From contig NZ_VOLC01000001.1 in assembly GCF_009797935.1 (NCBI RefSeq), positions 632,471 to 696,470 on the forward strand: a DNA stretch of 64,000 nt, in the 5' to 3' direction. How positions within the stretch are numbered: the first letter of the stretch is position 1; each line of letters begins with the position of its first letter. The notes below the pieces were generated by a model that saw only the letters and a program-made list of their open reading frames with translations, was not told the origin of the DNA and did not search any database. The DNA comes from Lunatibacter salilacus. GTDB lineage: Bacteria; Bacteroidota; Bacteroidia; Cytophagales; Cyclobacteriaceae. The position numbers and the translations under genes were made by a program. Of the stretch, positions 9,440 to 18,224 are shown piece by piece.

Positions 9440-10891
9440 ATGAAAAAGATTTTATTAGCCAGCCTGCTACTATTGCTGGTATTCCAAGTACACGCTGAAC
9501 TTAAATTACCGAAAGTATTTGCCGACCATATGGTTCTTCAGCGGGAACTTGACATCCCGATTTGGGGCTGGGCAGATTCACGGGAATGGGTAAATGTGGA
9601 ATTTAACGGCAAAAAATACCGGGTACGTGCTGAACGGGATGGTACTTGGTCGCTAAAACTGGACGCTTTTCCTGCAGGAGGTCCGTATAGCCTCTCTGTC
9701 AATACCAGAAAAGAATCTGTGGTTTTTTCCGATGTATTAATCGGCGATGTTTGGCTATTGGGTGGACAGTCCAATATGGAATGGGCCCTCAAAAACACAA
9801 ACAATGGCGAAGACAGCATTAAAGTAGCCGACTATCCCAAGATTCGCCTTTTTGAAGTTGGCCGCAACCTTAGTTTGCAGCCCATCGATGATGTGACTGA
9901 GGCCAAATGGTCGGTATGTACTCCCGAATCAGTTGCCGATTTCTCTGCTATTGGTTATTATTTTGCCAGACAGATCCAGGCCGATTTGGATGTGCCCATT
10001 GGTCTTTTAGATATCAACTGGGGAGGAACAGTTTCCGAGGCTTGGACTTCTGAGGTAGCACTAAAAACCCACGTTGATTTTACTGAAAAGGTGCAGTCCA
10101 ATCTTACTGATGGACCCAAGGATTTTTCCAACCCCGATGACCGCAAGCCCAATAGCTGGCCCACCAGTCTCTTTTATGGTATGTTGGAGCCCGTTATTCC
10201 TTTTGGCATCAAAGGAGCACTTTGGTACCAAGGAGAATCCAATGCGCCCCGTGCCTATCAGTACAGGGAAATTTTCCCACTTATGATAGAAGACTGGCGC
10301 AATCACTGGGGTCAGGGAGATTTTCCCTTCCTATGGGTTCAACTGGCTAATTTTAAGCAGCCCAAAGATAATCCTGAGGACAGCGACTGGGCAGAGCTTC
10401 GTGAAGCCCAGTCCATGGCTCTCTCATTGCCTAATACTGGACAGGCGGTTATCATCGACAAAGGCGAAGCTAATGATATACATCCGCGGGACAAATGGAC
10501 AGTGGGTCAGCGTCTAGCCGCATCCGCCAAGAAAGTAGCCTACGGACAGAGTGTTGTTCACAGCGGACCGACCTACAAATCAATGAAGGTGGAAGGTAAC
10601 ACCGTTAGAGTAAGTTTTGATCAGGTAGGTTCCGGTCTTGTTGTGAAGGATAAATACGGTTATGCCAAAGGTTTTGCCGTTGCGGGTGCCGATAAAGTGT
10701 TTCATTGGGTGAAGGGGCGTCAAGATGGTAATGATATTATCCTAGAGACTAGTAAGATTTCCAATCCTGTAGCCGTCCGTTATGGTTGGGCGGATAATCC
10801 CGACGATGTAAATATTTACAATCAAGAAGGCTTGCCTGCCGATCCCTTCCGCACGGATGATTGGCAAGGAATTACTTACGGAAAAAAGTAG
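9440..10891 (+). CDS. secreted sialate O-acetylesterase-family (SGNH) carbohydrate esterase
   Basis: Predicted to remove acetyl groups from sialic acid or hemicellulose sugars outside the cytoplasm. A signal peptide covers about residues 1-19 (ending VHA). The SGNH catalytic motifs follow: LLGGQSNMEW with Ser111, a WYQGESN block and DIHPRDK carrying the catalytic Asp-His pair. A beta-sandwich insert follows the first motif, as is usual in this family. The 483-aa length is typical. The substrate cannot be told from sequence. A terminator follows at 10917-10966. Confidence 0.85.
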   Translation: MKKILLASLLLLLVFQVHAELKLPKVFADHMVLQRELDIPIWGWADSREWVNVEFNGKKYRVRAERDGTWSLKLDAFPAGGPYSLSVNTRKESVVFSDVLIGDVWLLGGQSNMEWALKNTNNGEDSIKVADYPKIRLFEVGRNLSLQPIDDVTEAKWSVCTPESVADFSAIGYYFARQIQADLDVPIGLLDINWGGTVSEAWTSEVALKTHVDFTEKVQSNLTDGPKDFSNPDDRKPNSWPTSLFYGMLEPVIPFGIKGALWYQGESNAPRAYQYREIFPLMIEDWRNHWGQGDFPFLWVQLANFKQPKDNPEDSDWAELREAQSMALSLPNTGQAVIIDKGEANDIHPRDKWTVGQRLAASAKKVAYGQSVVHSGPTYKSMKVEGNTVRVSFDQVGSGLVVKDKYGYAKGFAVAGADKVFHWVKGRQDGNDIILETSKISNPVAVRYGWADNPDDVNIYNQEGLPADPFRTDDWQGITYGKK

Positions 10892-10916
10892 CCACAGTAC
10901 ATTTATTTAATTAAAG

Positions 10917-10966
10917 AAAGGCACAAAACTTCTAAAGTAATTAGCTTTGGAGGCTTTGTGCTTTTT
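10917..10966 (+). terminator. terminator after the SGNH esterase gene
   Basis: GCACAAA (10921-10927) pairs with TTTGTGC (10955-10961), with further pairing inside the loop, followed by a T-rich run. Confidence 0.7.
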
Positions 10967-11093
10967 ATTTAATTGATGTTAAAAATTTAAATGGGTAAAG
11001 TGAAAATAAACCAAATTTATTTTTCGTTCAGTAAACTTTAAATATCCATAGTTCCATTTTAAAATTGGGGGTATTTTTAGTAGTTTTAAGAAA

Positions 11094-11101
11094 TATATTT
11101 G
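11094..11101 (+). promoter_or_regulatory. putative -7 box for the restriction-modification genes
   Basis: TATATTTG matches TAnnTTTG and ends 9 bases before the methyltransferase ATG, implying a very short leader. The -33 box is poor. Confidence 0.4.
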
Positions 11102-11110
11102 AAATGGCTT

Positions 11111-12361
11111 ATGAAAAATAAAATAGGAATTTTCTCATTTTTTTCGGGAGCTGGCTTTTTGGACTTGGGGTTTGAGAGGACTAAGGGTTTTGAAACTGTT
11201 TTTGTGAACGAATTTCATGGGCCGTTTGTAGAAATCTATAAGGGATCGAGAGAGAAGCTTAAAATTTCCGCCCCCAAATTTGGCTATCATGTCAGAAGTA
11301 TAGAAGATTTTCTAGAAGCAAATGAGCTAGCAAATCTCTCAGACAATCTAAAAATAGCTAAAGAAGAATTTGAGATTACCGGTTTTATAGGAGGCCCTCC
11401 ATGCCCTGATTTTTCTGTAGGTGGAAAAAATAAAGGTAAAGAAGGTGAGAATGGAAAACTATCAGGATCATATTCGGATTTGATTTGCAAAACCAAACCG
11501 GATTTCTTCTTATTTGAAAACGTAAAAGGCCTTTGGCGAACCAAGAAACATAGACAGTTTTATGAGTCTCTAAAAGACAAATTAACCTCAAGTGGCTATT
11601 TTCTCACCGAAAAGCTAATTAATGCTATTGAATACGGTGCGCCGCAGGATCGGGATAGAATAATTTTGATTGGATTTCATTCTGAATTTTTAAAAAAGAA
11701 TAAGTATAAGAACAATGGAACCTCTTTTTTATGGGATTTTGACTGGAATTGCGCAAAGCACTATGATTCAAAAAAAATATTCAACCTTGAGTGGCCACAA
11801 CAAGAAGAGTTCTTCCCTGATTTAGAAAAATCTATACCTAATAATATTCCAATTGAGCTAACAGTTCAACACTGGTTTGATAAAAATGATGTTGGATCAC
11901 ATCCAAATGCCAACATGTATTTTAAGCCGAAAGCGGGATTGGCGAAATTCCAACGGATCTTGGAAGGGGATGATAAAAAGAAATCATACAAGCGTCTTCA
12001 TAGATGGAGATATTCTCCCACCGCAGCCTATGGTAACAATGAAGTGCATCTTCATCCTTATAAGGCTAGAAGAATTTCGGTAGCTGAGGCGCTGTCCATT
12101 CAATCATTGCCCGTGGAGTTTGAGATTCCTAAAAATACAACCCTTTCAAATTCTTTTAAAGCAATTGGAAATGGCGTCCCCTATTTAGCAGGCAAAGGGT
12201 TGGCATTAACTATTTTGAATTTCATCTCAACTTTTATTCCAGATTATAAACCTTTGTTAAATGGAGAAATTGACAGCCCAAAACCTGGCCACCTTTATAG
12301 ACCAACTTTCCAAGCAGAACAGCTATCAGTACTTGAACCCCAAGAACAGGGGTCTTATTAG
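11111..12361 (+). CDS. type II DNA (cytosine-5) methyltransferase
   Basis: Protects host DNA by C5-methylating the target of the partner endonuclease. C5-methylase motifs appear in order: motif I FFSGAGFLDLGF, motif IV GGPPCPDFS with the catalytic Cys, motif VI FLFENVKGL, motif VIII GAPQDRDRI and motif X IGNGVPYLAG. The product is 416 aa from ATG 11111; a TTG at 11099 is open but less likely. The 101-bp out-of-frame overlap of its 3' end with the next gene suggests coupled expression. Base composition is more AT-rich than the flanking genes, consistent with acquisition by transfer. The target site cannot be read from sequence. Confidence 0.93.
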   Translation: MKNKIGIFSFFSGAGFLDLGFERTKGFETVFVNEFHGPFVEIYKGSREKLKISAPKFGYHVRSIEDFLEANELANLSDNLKIAKEEFEITGFIGGPPCPDFSVGGKNKGKEGENGKLSGSYSDLICKTKPDFFLFENVKGLWRTKKHRQFYESLKDKLTSSGYFLTEKLINAIEYGAPQDRDRIILIGFHSEFLKKNKYKNNGTSFLWDFDWNCAKHYDSKKIFNLEWPQQEEFFPDLEKSIPNNIPIELTVQHWFDKNDVGSHPNANMYFKPKAGLAKFQRILEGDDKKKSYKRLHRWRYSPTAAYGNNEVHLHPYKARRISVAEALSIQSLPVEFEIPKNTTLSNSFKAIGNGVPYLAGKGLALTILNFISTFIPDYKPLLNGEIDSPKPGHLYRPTFQAEQLSVLEPQEQGSY

Positions 12362-13337
12362 TGTAGAACTAGTAGAATTACCAGAGGGTCCCATACGGTT
12401 TCGGAGGTGGAACCCAAGCAATGGAGAAAATAGAGAAAGCAATAAATCTGTAACAATTTCATCTCAAATGCTATGGAGGCTTGCCAATGCGATAAAACCA
12501 CATCAACCAATCAATGTGGACCGAATTTTTGGCGCAAGTTATAACTCCAGATCCGTTCTTGAAGCATTGTTGGCACATACGCCTCAATTTTATTTTTGTT
12601 ATCCAGGAAGAATTGAAAGTATCAACACGAAAACAAATATTCAAAAGGGGCACAAACATATCATTTGGAATCCTGATAGTCCTCATGAGAATGGAGTTAC
12701 TGTTTTGGCCGAAACTGATGTGGTTATTTCGGAAATACCTGCCTTGGAAGTTTATTATGACTCCTTAGTATTGCCGGACCCAGTTGAAGGGGTAAAATTA
12801 GATATAGAAATTCAAAGACGACATGCCCAAATTCAGGTCGCGTTATATTTTATTGGAAAGCAACTGGGATACAAAACCTGGATTGCTCAAAATGATAAAG
12901 GAATTCTATATCAGAATAAAAGACTAGGTGAATTTGATGGAATCATTCCAAGACTGGAAGATGAGGTATTGATAAGGTCCCATGCTGATGCCATTAAGGC
13001 GGCTCTGCTGATTGATTGCATTTGGTTCAAAAATGGTCGGCTAATGCCTGCAGTGATGGAGATCGAGCACTCCACAGGAGTAACCAGTGGCTTAACGAGA
13101 ATGAAACATTTTAAGGATAGATTTCCTCCCTTTCCTACCAGGTATGTAGTAGTTGCTTCGGATAATGATAGAAAAAAAGTTATACAGGAATCAGCTAAAC
13201 CTCTGTTCCAAGATTTGAACGTTAAATTTTTCCCTTATTCTGCAGTGGAAGAATTATACGCTTTATGTCAAAAACGAAAGTTAAAAGGTATTACTGAAGA
13301 GTTTTTAGATTGCTATATGGAATCCATGGAAAATTGA
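12261..13337 (+). CDS. putative type II restriction endonuclease
   Basis: I do not recognise a named enzyme. The 358-aa protein begins inside the methyltransferase gene, and this gene order is typical of type II systems. The C-terminal part has an E-x-E-H-S-T segment (AVMEIEHSTGVTSGL), a form common at the catalytic core of PD-(D/E)XK-like nucleases, followed by a basic helix with RM.HFKDRFP and a hydrophobic strand YVVVASD. The first 50 residues would be translated from overlapping sequence; the next in-frame ATG is near residue 70. Function is inferred mainly from position and this motif. Confidence 0.7.
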   Translation: MEKLTAQNLATFIDQLSKQNSYQYLNPKNRGLISVELVELPEGPIRFRRWNPSNGENRESNKSVTISSQMLWRLANAIKPHQPINVDRIFGASYNSRSVLEALLAHTPQFYFCYPGRIESINTKTNIQKGHKHIIWNPDSPHENGVTVLAETDVVISEIPALEVYYDSLVLPDPVEGVKLDIEIQRRHAQIQVALYFIGKQLGYKTWIAQNDKGILYQNKRLGEFDGIIPRLEDEVLIRSHADAIKAALLIDCIWFKNGRLMPAVMEIEHSTGVTSGLTRMKHFKDRFPPFPTRYVVVASDNDRKKVIQESAKPLFQDLNVKFFPYSAVEELYALCQKRKLKGITEEFLDCYMESMEN

Positions 13338-13483
13338 ATAAAATTAGAGGATGTCGTAATCGCTACAAGCAATCAATGGGGAATTGGAAATATTAGAAAT
13401 TTCGTGTCGCATTCAAACACGTTAGGTTTAAAAATTATCGGCAATATAAGTTAACCGAAAAAAATATTTCTTTTAAAAGAGAT

Positions 13484-13966
13484 TTAGTACGAATCAACAA
13501 CTTCCAGCACCTGCTTGACACAAGCTCCCAGCTCATTTTTCACTTCATGATCCCAAAAACGAAGCACGGTCCATCCTTGAATTCGATAAAACCCGTTGAT
13601 CTCTCTATCCCGCTGAATGTTTCGCTCTATCTTGGATAGCCAGAAGTCCCGGTTGCTTTTGATGCTTTGTTGCCGATGCTCCCAATTATACCCGTGCCAA
13701 AAAGAACCGTCCACAAAGACCAACAGCTTATACTTGATAAGGCAGATATCGGGTTTTCCGGGTAACTTTCGGGTATTACTTCGATGGCGCACACCGGCAT
13801 GCCAAAGTGCCAGTTTGAGCCGCTTTTCCGGTCTGGTTCCCGAACTTCGGATTCGTGACATGTTTTCAGAGCGCTTTGCCGTAGTGTAGAATCCATTCGC
13901 CTCGCAAAAAGCGGGAACTGCTATTTTCGGAAAAACATAGGGTGTGTTTTGACGCTTCTTGGCCAT
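13484..13966 (-). CDS. vsr: very short patch repair endonuclease (Vsr)
   Basis: Vsr nicks next to T:G mismatches caused by deamination of 5-methylcytosine, so its place beside a C5 methyltransferase makes sense. The 160-aa protein has RSSGTRPEK, LPGKPDICL (catalytic Asp73), a FWHG motif with His91 and FWLSKIERNIQRD. At the structural zinc site, residues equivalent to Cys66 and Cys73 of E. coli Vsr are Ser88 and Trp95, so zinc binding looks lost. It is convergent with the restriction genes. ATG 13966 was preferred to a longer start because the extra 33 residues are not family-like. Confidence 0.88.
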   Translation of the reverse strand: MAKKRQNTPYVFPKIAVPAFCEANGFYTTAKRSENMSRIRSSGTRPEKRLKLALWHAGVRHRSNTRKLPGKPDICLIKYKLLVFVDGSFWHGYNWEHRQQSIKSNRDFWLSKIERNIQRDREINGFYRIQGWTVLRFWDHEVKNELGACVKQVLEVVDSY

Positions 13967-14158
13967 GAAAGGGGAAATCAGAAGACTACAAGTGAAAATA
14001 AATTTACTTTGTCTAGGGAAAACGGATTTATTATCGCTTTTGGTTCCGAGCGGTTTATTTTGCACCGTTAACGCAAAATTACGGGATTATGGTTTTTTTC
14101 TCCGAGCCTGGTTACCTTTGCGCCGATAAAACACAAACTTGCATCTGCGGGAAAGATA

Positions 14159-15136
14159 ATGAAAGAAACCTTTATAAAGCTCCGGCGAGGGCTGATGAAA
14201 ACGCCCCTTATAGATTTATTGTTTTTACCCGCTGTAGTGGTATCTGCCTTGGTCCTTCGATTTGTTCGGAAGATTGGGGTTCAAAAGTTTCCCATCTCCA
14301 AGGAGGCATTACTGTCAATCGGATTGATGCCAATAAGGGATCACTATTACGAGCCGCTTTTCCAAAAAAAACACCTAATAAAACCACTATCTACTGAAAG
14401 AAATCTGCCAGGAATCGATTGGAACATCCCCGAGCAGCTGTCAAGTTTGGACACCTTTCAATTTGAGGAGGAACTAACTGTTTTTAAAGACACCTATTCG
14501 GACGAATTGAGCTTTCATTACGATAATGGGGCCTTTGGACCGGGTGATGCCGAATATTGGTATCAGCTTATCCGTACCATTAAGCCCTCTCGAATCATTG
14601 AAATAGGGAGCGGCAACTCCACTAAAATGGCCCGGGCAGCAATACTGAAAAACCAATTGGAAAACGCTTCCTATTCCTGTGATCACACCTGCATTGAACC
14701 CTATGAAATGCCCTGGCTGGAAAAACTGGGTATCCAAATTATCCGAAAGAAAGTAGAACAGGTAGACCCTTCATTTTTCCAACAGCTGGGCGCAAACGAT
14801 GTTCTTTTTATTGATTCCTCTCACATTATTCGACCACAGGGAGATGTATTATTCGAATATTTGGAGATTCTTCCTACCTTAAAACCTGGAGTTATTGTCC
14901 ATATTCACGACATTTTTTCACCCCATGATTATCCGGAGGAATGGGTGATTGGTGAGATAAGGTTTTGGAATGAACAATATCTACTTGAGGCCTTTTTGAC
15001 GTCAAACCCTAGCTGGAAAATCCTTGGTGCCTTAAATTACCTCCACCACAATCATTTTGAGAAGCTCAAACAAAAATGCCCCAAACTAACTCCCGATATG
15101 GAACCTGGCTCCTTTTACATGCAGAAAATTCTATAA
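14159..15136 (+). CDS. class I SAM-dependent methyltransferase (Methyltransf_24-like)
   Basis: Substrate unknown. The 325-aa protein has an N-terminal hydrophobic segment at about residues 15-35 that may anchor it in the membrane. The catalytic domain follows: SAM motif IIEIGSGNST near residue 155, a post-motif acidic residue in CIEPYE, VLFIDSSHI and a HIHDIF segment typical of this family. Proteins of this type often modify sugars or small molecules, but nothing nearby fixes a pathway. It begins about 190 bases from vsr, in the opposite direction. Confidence 0.8.
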   Translation: MKETFIKLRRGLMKTPLIDLLFLPAVVVSALVLRFVRKIGVQKFPISKEALLSIGLMPIRDHYYEPLFQKKHLIKPLSTERNLPGIDWNIPEQLSSLDTFQFEEELTVFKDTYSDELSFHYDNGAFGPGDAEYWYQLIRTIKPSRIIEIGSGNSTKMARAAILKNQLENASYSCDHTCIEPYEMPWLEKLGIQIIRKKVEQVDPSFFQQLGANDVLFIDSSHIIRPQGDVLFEYLEILPTLKPGVIVHIHDIFSPHDYPEEWVIGEIRFWNEQYLLEAFLTSNPSWKILGALNYLHHNHFEKLKQKCPKLTPDMEPGSFYMQKIL

Positions 15137-15170
15137 ATTACTTGAGATTTATACGTTAAACATAAAAATA

Positions 15171-16874
15171 CTATTCTTTTGCATCCCAAAGAACCACTCG
15201 GTCTGTAGTTCTTCCAAAGCCATCATGCGGACCATGGAAATATCCACTTCCTCCATTATACTTTGGCACAAGTGTAAGGTCTCCTTGAACCATTGCCTCT
15301 AAGGATAGCAGTGCTAATGGTTCAATGGCGTTGACAGATGCAAAACTATGTGATTTGCTTGGCACAAAAAGCCCATTGTGGATACGCTGTTTTAGGATAT
15401 TGTCTCCTATAAGTACAGCCAGGTCAAGGTATCCTTGATGATCAGTAATTTGGCTAACTTCTAGCAATGCAAAAATTACCATGGGGTCTGAGAATGAGGC
15501 ATCGTGAGCTAGTTCCATTCCCTGCCCAGGAGATTCTCCAACGTCCCCCAATCCATATCCTATTGCCATCTGACGAAAAGCAGCCCAGAGTTCAGCGTCT
15601 CCTGAAAGCCGATAGGCCAACGCATACGACCAAAATAATAGCGTTGGGACGGTTGCGGAGGAAAAAACCGTTCCATCTTTGCCGAAATAGCCATCCCGTT
15701 TGATTGCGTAATCGGTTAGGTCTGTTCCATCAGCCCAGATGGGCTTGGCCAAATTCTTTTTTGGATCATAACCATACTTTGCCCAGGCTTTCATTCCGGA
15801 GATAGTCCACTCCAGCAAATCTGTCCCCTTATTGCCTAACTTTTCGGCCATTTGCAATTGGATAATAGCGTTGTTTCCATAAATGGCTCCGGGGTTTCTC
15901 AACATATATCCTTCCAATGCCACATCGCCAAATTCTGCGGCAAACTGGTTTTCTGCTCTATCCCCGTAATTAGAAGTGGTTGGTAAGGGTCCAGTCGCTG
16001 GTGGAGTATCCCTTCGAATAGGTTTACTATATTGGTACACGCCCAATCCGGTCTTCGGGTGTCGGGCTTGTACATACTGTCCGGCTAGTCGCATGGACCA
16101 GTCGTAGGCACCCTGTTCCCCTGTAAAGTCGTACAGCATCAATCCCGCATAAATCAGATCCGTCCCGGCATTGATAAAGGTAAGCCCGTCGCCTTCAAAA
16201 AATGGGGTACCTTTTATGAACTTGTTATTCCATAAATCTCCCATGGTATCTTCGTAATCACCGTGCCGATTCATATCCAGATTGCTCCAATCCATCACAT
16301 GGGCGTTCCAAAAAGCTCGAATAAACCGTTCTGTCGCTATCGGGTTGACCTCATGCATTAGTTCATAATAAGGCAGCGTGAACTTAAATTCATGCCTATA
16401 TCCTTCACCCACATGCTCTCCGGAGGCCAAGTCCAAAAAGCGGTGACCCCCCCAATAAAGTAAACCGTTTGGATGCTGGAGATTCTCAAATCCGTAACTA
16501 AGAGCAGAACCTGCTGCAAGCTTGTATTTATCATCACCTGTAAGGTTAGATAAGCCCACCAAGGTGCGGAGGAGGTTCTGTTGATTTGCCAAGTTCGAGG
16601 GAATCCAAGTGTTCCCTTCGTGAACCCAAGTAGCTGCAGTAAGATCTGCGACCCGTAAACCATCAACAAATAATGGAGTATGTTGATCCCGATACGTGTC
16701 CCGACCATGTTCCAACAATAGATCAGCAAACGTCTGAACAGCTTGAAGTCTATCGGATTGATGTCGGTATGAAGATGTTTTTTTGAATGCCGACTCCTTT
16801 TGATGTAGGGCAAGCAAGCTTCCAATAAGTACAAACAGAGAAAGAAAAAAACCTCGGGTCAGTGGGATATTCAT
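15171..16874 (-). CDS. secreted (alpha/alpha)6-barrel protein, possible pectate lyase or related polysaccharide enzyme
   Basis: The 567-aa product carries a signal peptide or N-terminal anchor (about residues 8-23). The mature part is helical and opens with a TPLFVDGL motif, then repeated W/H/Y-rich segments (GLLYWGGHRF, GDLWNNKF, WSMRLAGQYV) consistent with a six-hairpin toroid as seen in uronate-acting lyases and hydrolases. I am not certain of the family; a pectate lyase is my best guess from overall similarity. It is transcribed leftward and shares the interval before the SusC gene with the YdcF-like gene, so it may belong to the same glycan-use locus. Confidence 0.55.
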   Translation of the reverse strand: MNIPLTRGFFLSLFVLIGSLLALHQKESAFKKTSSYRHQSDRLQAVQTFADLLLEHGRDTYRDQHTPLFVDGLRVADLTAATWVHEGNTWIPSNLANQQNLLRTLVGLSNLTGDDKYKLAAGSALSYGFENLQHPNGLLYWGGHRFLDLASGEHVGEGYRHEFKFTLPYYELMHEVNPIATERFIRAFWNAHVMDWSNLDMNRHGDYEDTMGDLWNNKFIKGTPFFEGDGLTFINAGTDLIYAGLMLYDFTGEQGAYDWSMRLAGQYVQARHPKTGLGVYQYSKPIRRDTPPATGPLPTTSNYGDRAENQFAAEFGDVALEGYMLRNPGAIYGNNAIIQLQMAEKLGNKGTDLLEWTISGMKAWAKYGYDPKKNLAKPIWADGTDLTDYAIKRDGYFGKDGTVFSSATVPTLLFWSYALAYRLSGDAELWAAFRQMAIGYGLGDVGESPGQGMELAHDASFSDPMVIFALLEVSQITDHQGYLDLAVLIGDNILKQRIHNGLFVPSKSHSFASVNAIEPLALLSLEAMVQGDLTLVPKYNGGSGYFHGPHDGFGRTTDRVVLWDAKE

Positions 16875-16917
16875 TGGGTGGTTGGTTTTTTTTGGGAAAC
16901 CAATATAAGAAATTACC

Positions 16918-17583
16918 CTAAGAAATCAAATGTTTATCGTACCCAACGTCTACCAATCCCTCAAAAGCAGCCCAGACATCCTCGGGGATTTCCTGATAGA
17001 TTTGAAAACCCAATTCCGGATACACTTTGATCCGTTGCAAATCGCCAACCATGGCATTGACCATAAGCTCAAAAGAGATTTCATCATTGGGGTAATCTTG
17101 CATCGCAAGTTGGGGACTGGTAACGACCAGCTCCTTTTCAGGCCAATTTTGCTTGAAGGTAGCATAACTCCTTCGTTCCATAAACGGCTTTTGAACCACA
17201 ATAAAACGTTGAGGATCCAACCCTTGATTTACCAATACCTCCTTCGTAAACCTGATATTTTCGCCTGTATTAGTGGACCTATTTTCCACTAGTACGGCTT
17301 TGCGGGGAACGCCTAGGGAATAGGCAATCTTGGCAAACTTGTCCGCTTCGGCCTCATCCCAAAGCCCTTTGGTGAAATTACCCAATCCCCCAGAAAAAAG
17401 AAGCCAAGGAGCCATTCCTTGTAGGTATAGTTGGGCTCCTCTTTCCGCAACACGGACATCATTACTCCCCAGTACCAAAATACAATCTGAAGGCAACAAC
17501 TTGTGATTGGTATGGTGATAATCCCACAATACTTGGGCCCAATTAAAAATTTGCGTGATTGGCTGCTGCGTGAGTTTATTCAT
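16918..17583 (-). CDS. YdcF/SanA-like DUF218 protein
   Basis: The 221-aa protein shows the DUF218 pattern: a hydrophobic strand ILVLGSNDVRVAERGAQLY, LLFSGGLGN, a VENRSTNTGENIRFT block and FIVVQKPFMERRSYATF. Family members are usually linked to envelope or peptidoglycan-precursor functions, but the reaction is not settled. No signal peptide is visible, so it is probably cytoplasmic. ATG 17583 was chosen over a TTG at 17610. It lies 43 bases upstream of the leftward six-hairpin gene and may be co-transcribed. Confidence 0.8.
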   Translation of the reverse strand: MNKLTQQPITQIFNWAQVLWDYHHTNHKLLPSDCILVLGSNDVRVAERGAQLYLQGMAPWLLFSGGLGNFTKGLWDEAEADKFAKIAYSLGVPRKAVLVENRSTNTGENIRFTKEVLVNQGLDPQRFIVVQKPFMERRSYATFKQNWPEKELVVTSPQLAMQDYPNDEISFELMVNAMVGDLQRIKVYPELGFQIYQEIPEDVWAAFEGLVDVGYDKHLIS

Positions 17584-17610
17584 AGGTAGTTTTTGATGGT
17601 CAAATCGCAA

Positions 17611-18224
17611 AAATTTAAGGATATACTATAATTAAAGTCAAGATCTTTGGGAACTAAGGTAGAGAGACAGTTCGAAATGATGCCTTTGTTTCTATATCTG
17701 GCCCTTTAAACCCTTACGGAAAATGAAAAATCTTTTCCGATTAGATATCTTTAAGGTATTTTAAACTATATTGATATTTAACTTTCTGTTTCAAATATTT
17801 ACTAAAATTATATTCGCTGGTGGAAATTTTTCATAAAACGAATATAAGTAACCTTAAAGAGAAATAAAACAAATCCGAATAGTAATCAAAAAGTTCCGTC
17901 CTATCTGCGAGCAAAATCAATAGTTGGCTATACATCTTATATTCAAAAAATATTAAAATTAATTAAAGCATAAAAACATAATTTTTAAAATAAAAAATAG
18001 GGGTAAAATTATTCATTTTTTAAAAAAATGCTTTTTTTAACCAAAAAACAAACTAAATACTAAATTATTAATATAATTAGCTGTAAAAGCTGTTCAAACT
18101 ATTCTAATATTTTACATGTTTGACTTTCATCAAAATTAATTTATTAATATGTTTACCAAAAAATTAGATCTAGAACAGGTTAATTTTTTGGCAGTTAAAT
18201 GATTTAAATCTTAATCTAAAATCA
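17611..18224. other. long AT-rich intergenic region upstream of the SusC gene
   Basis: About 610 bases between divergent genes, with many A/T runs and no convincing open frame. It must hold the promoters for both directions, but I see no clean -33/-7 pair and no sigma/anti-sigma genes. Confidence 0.6.
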
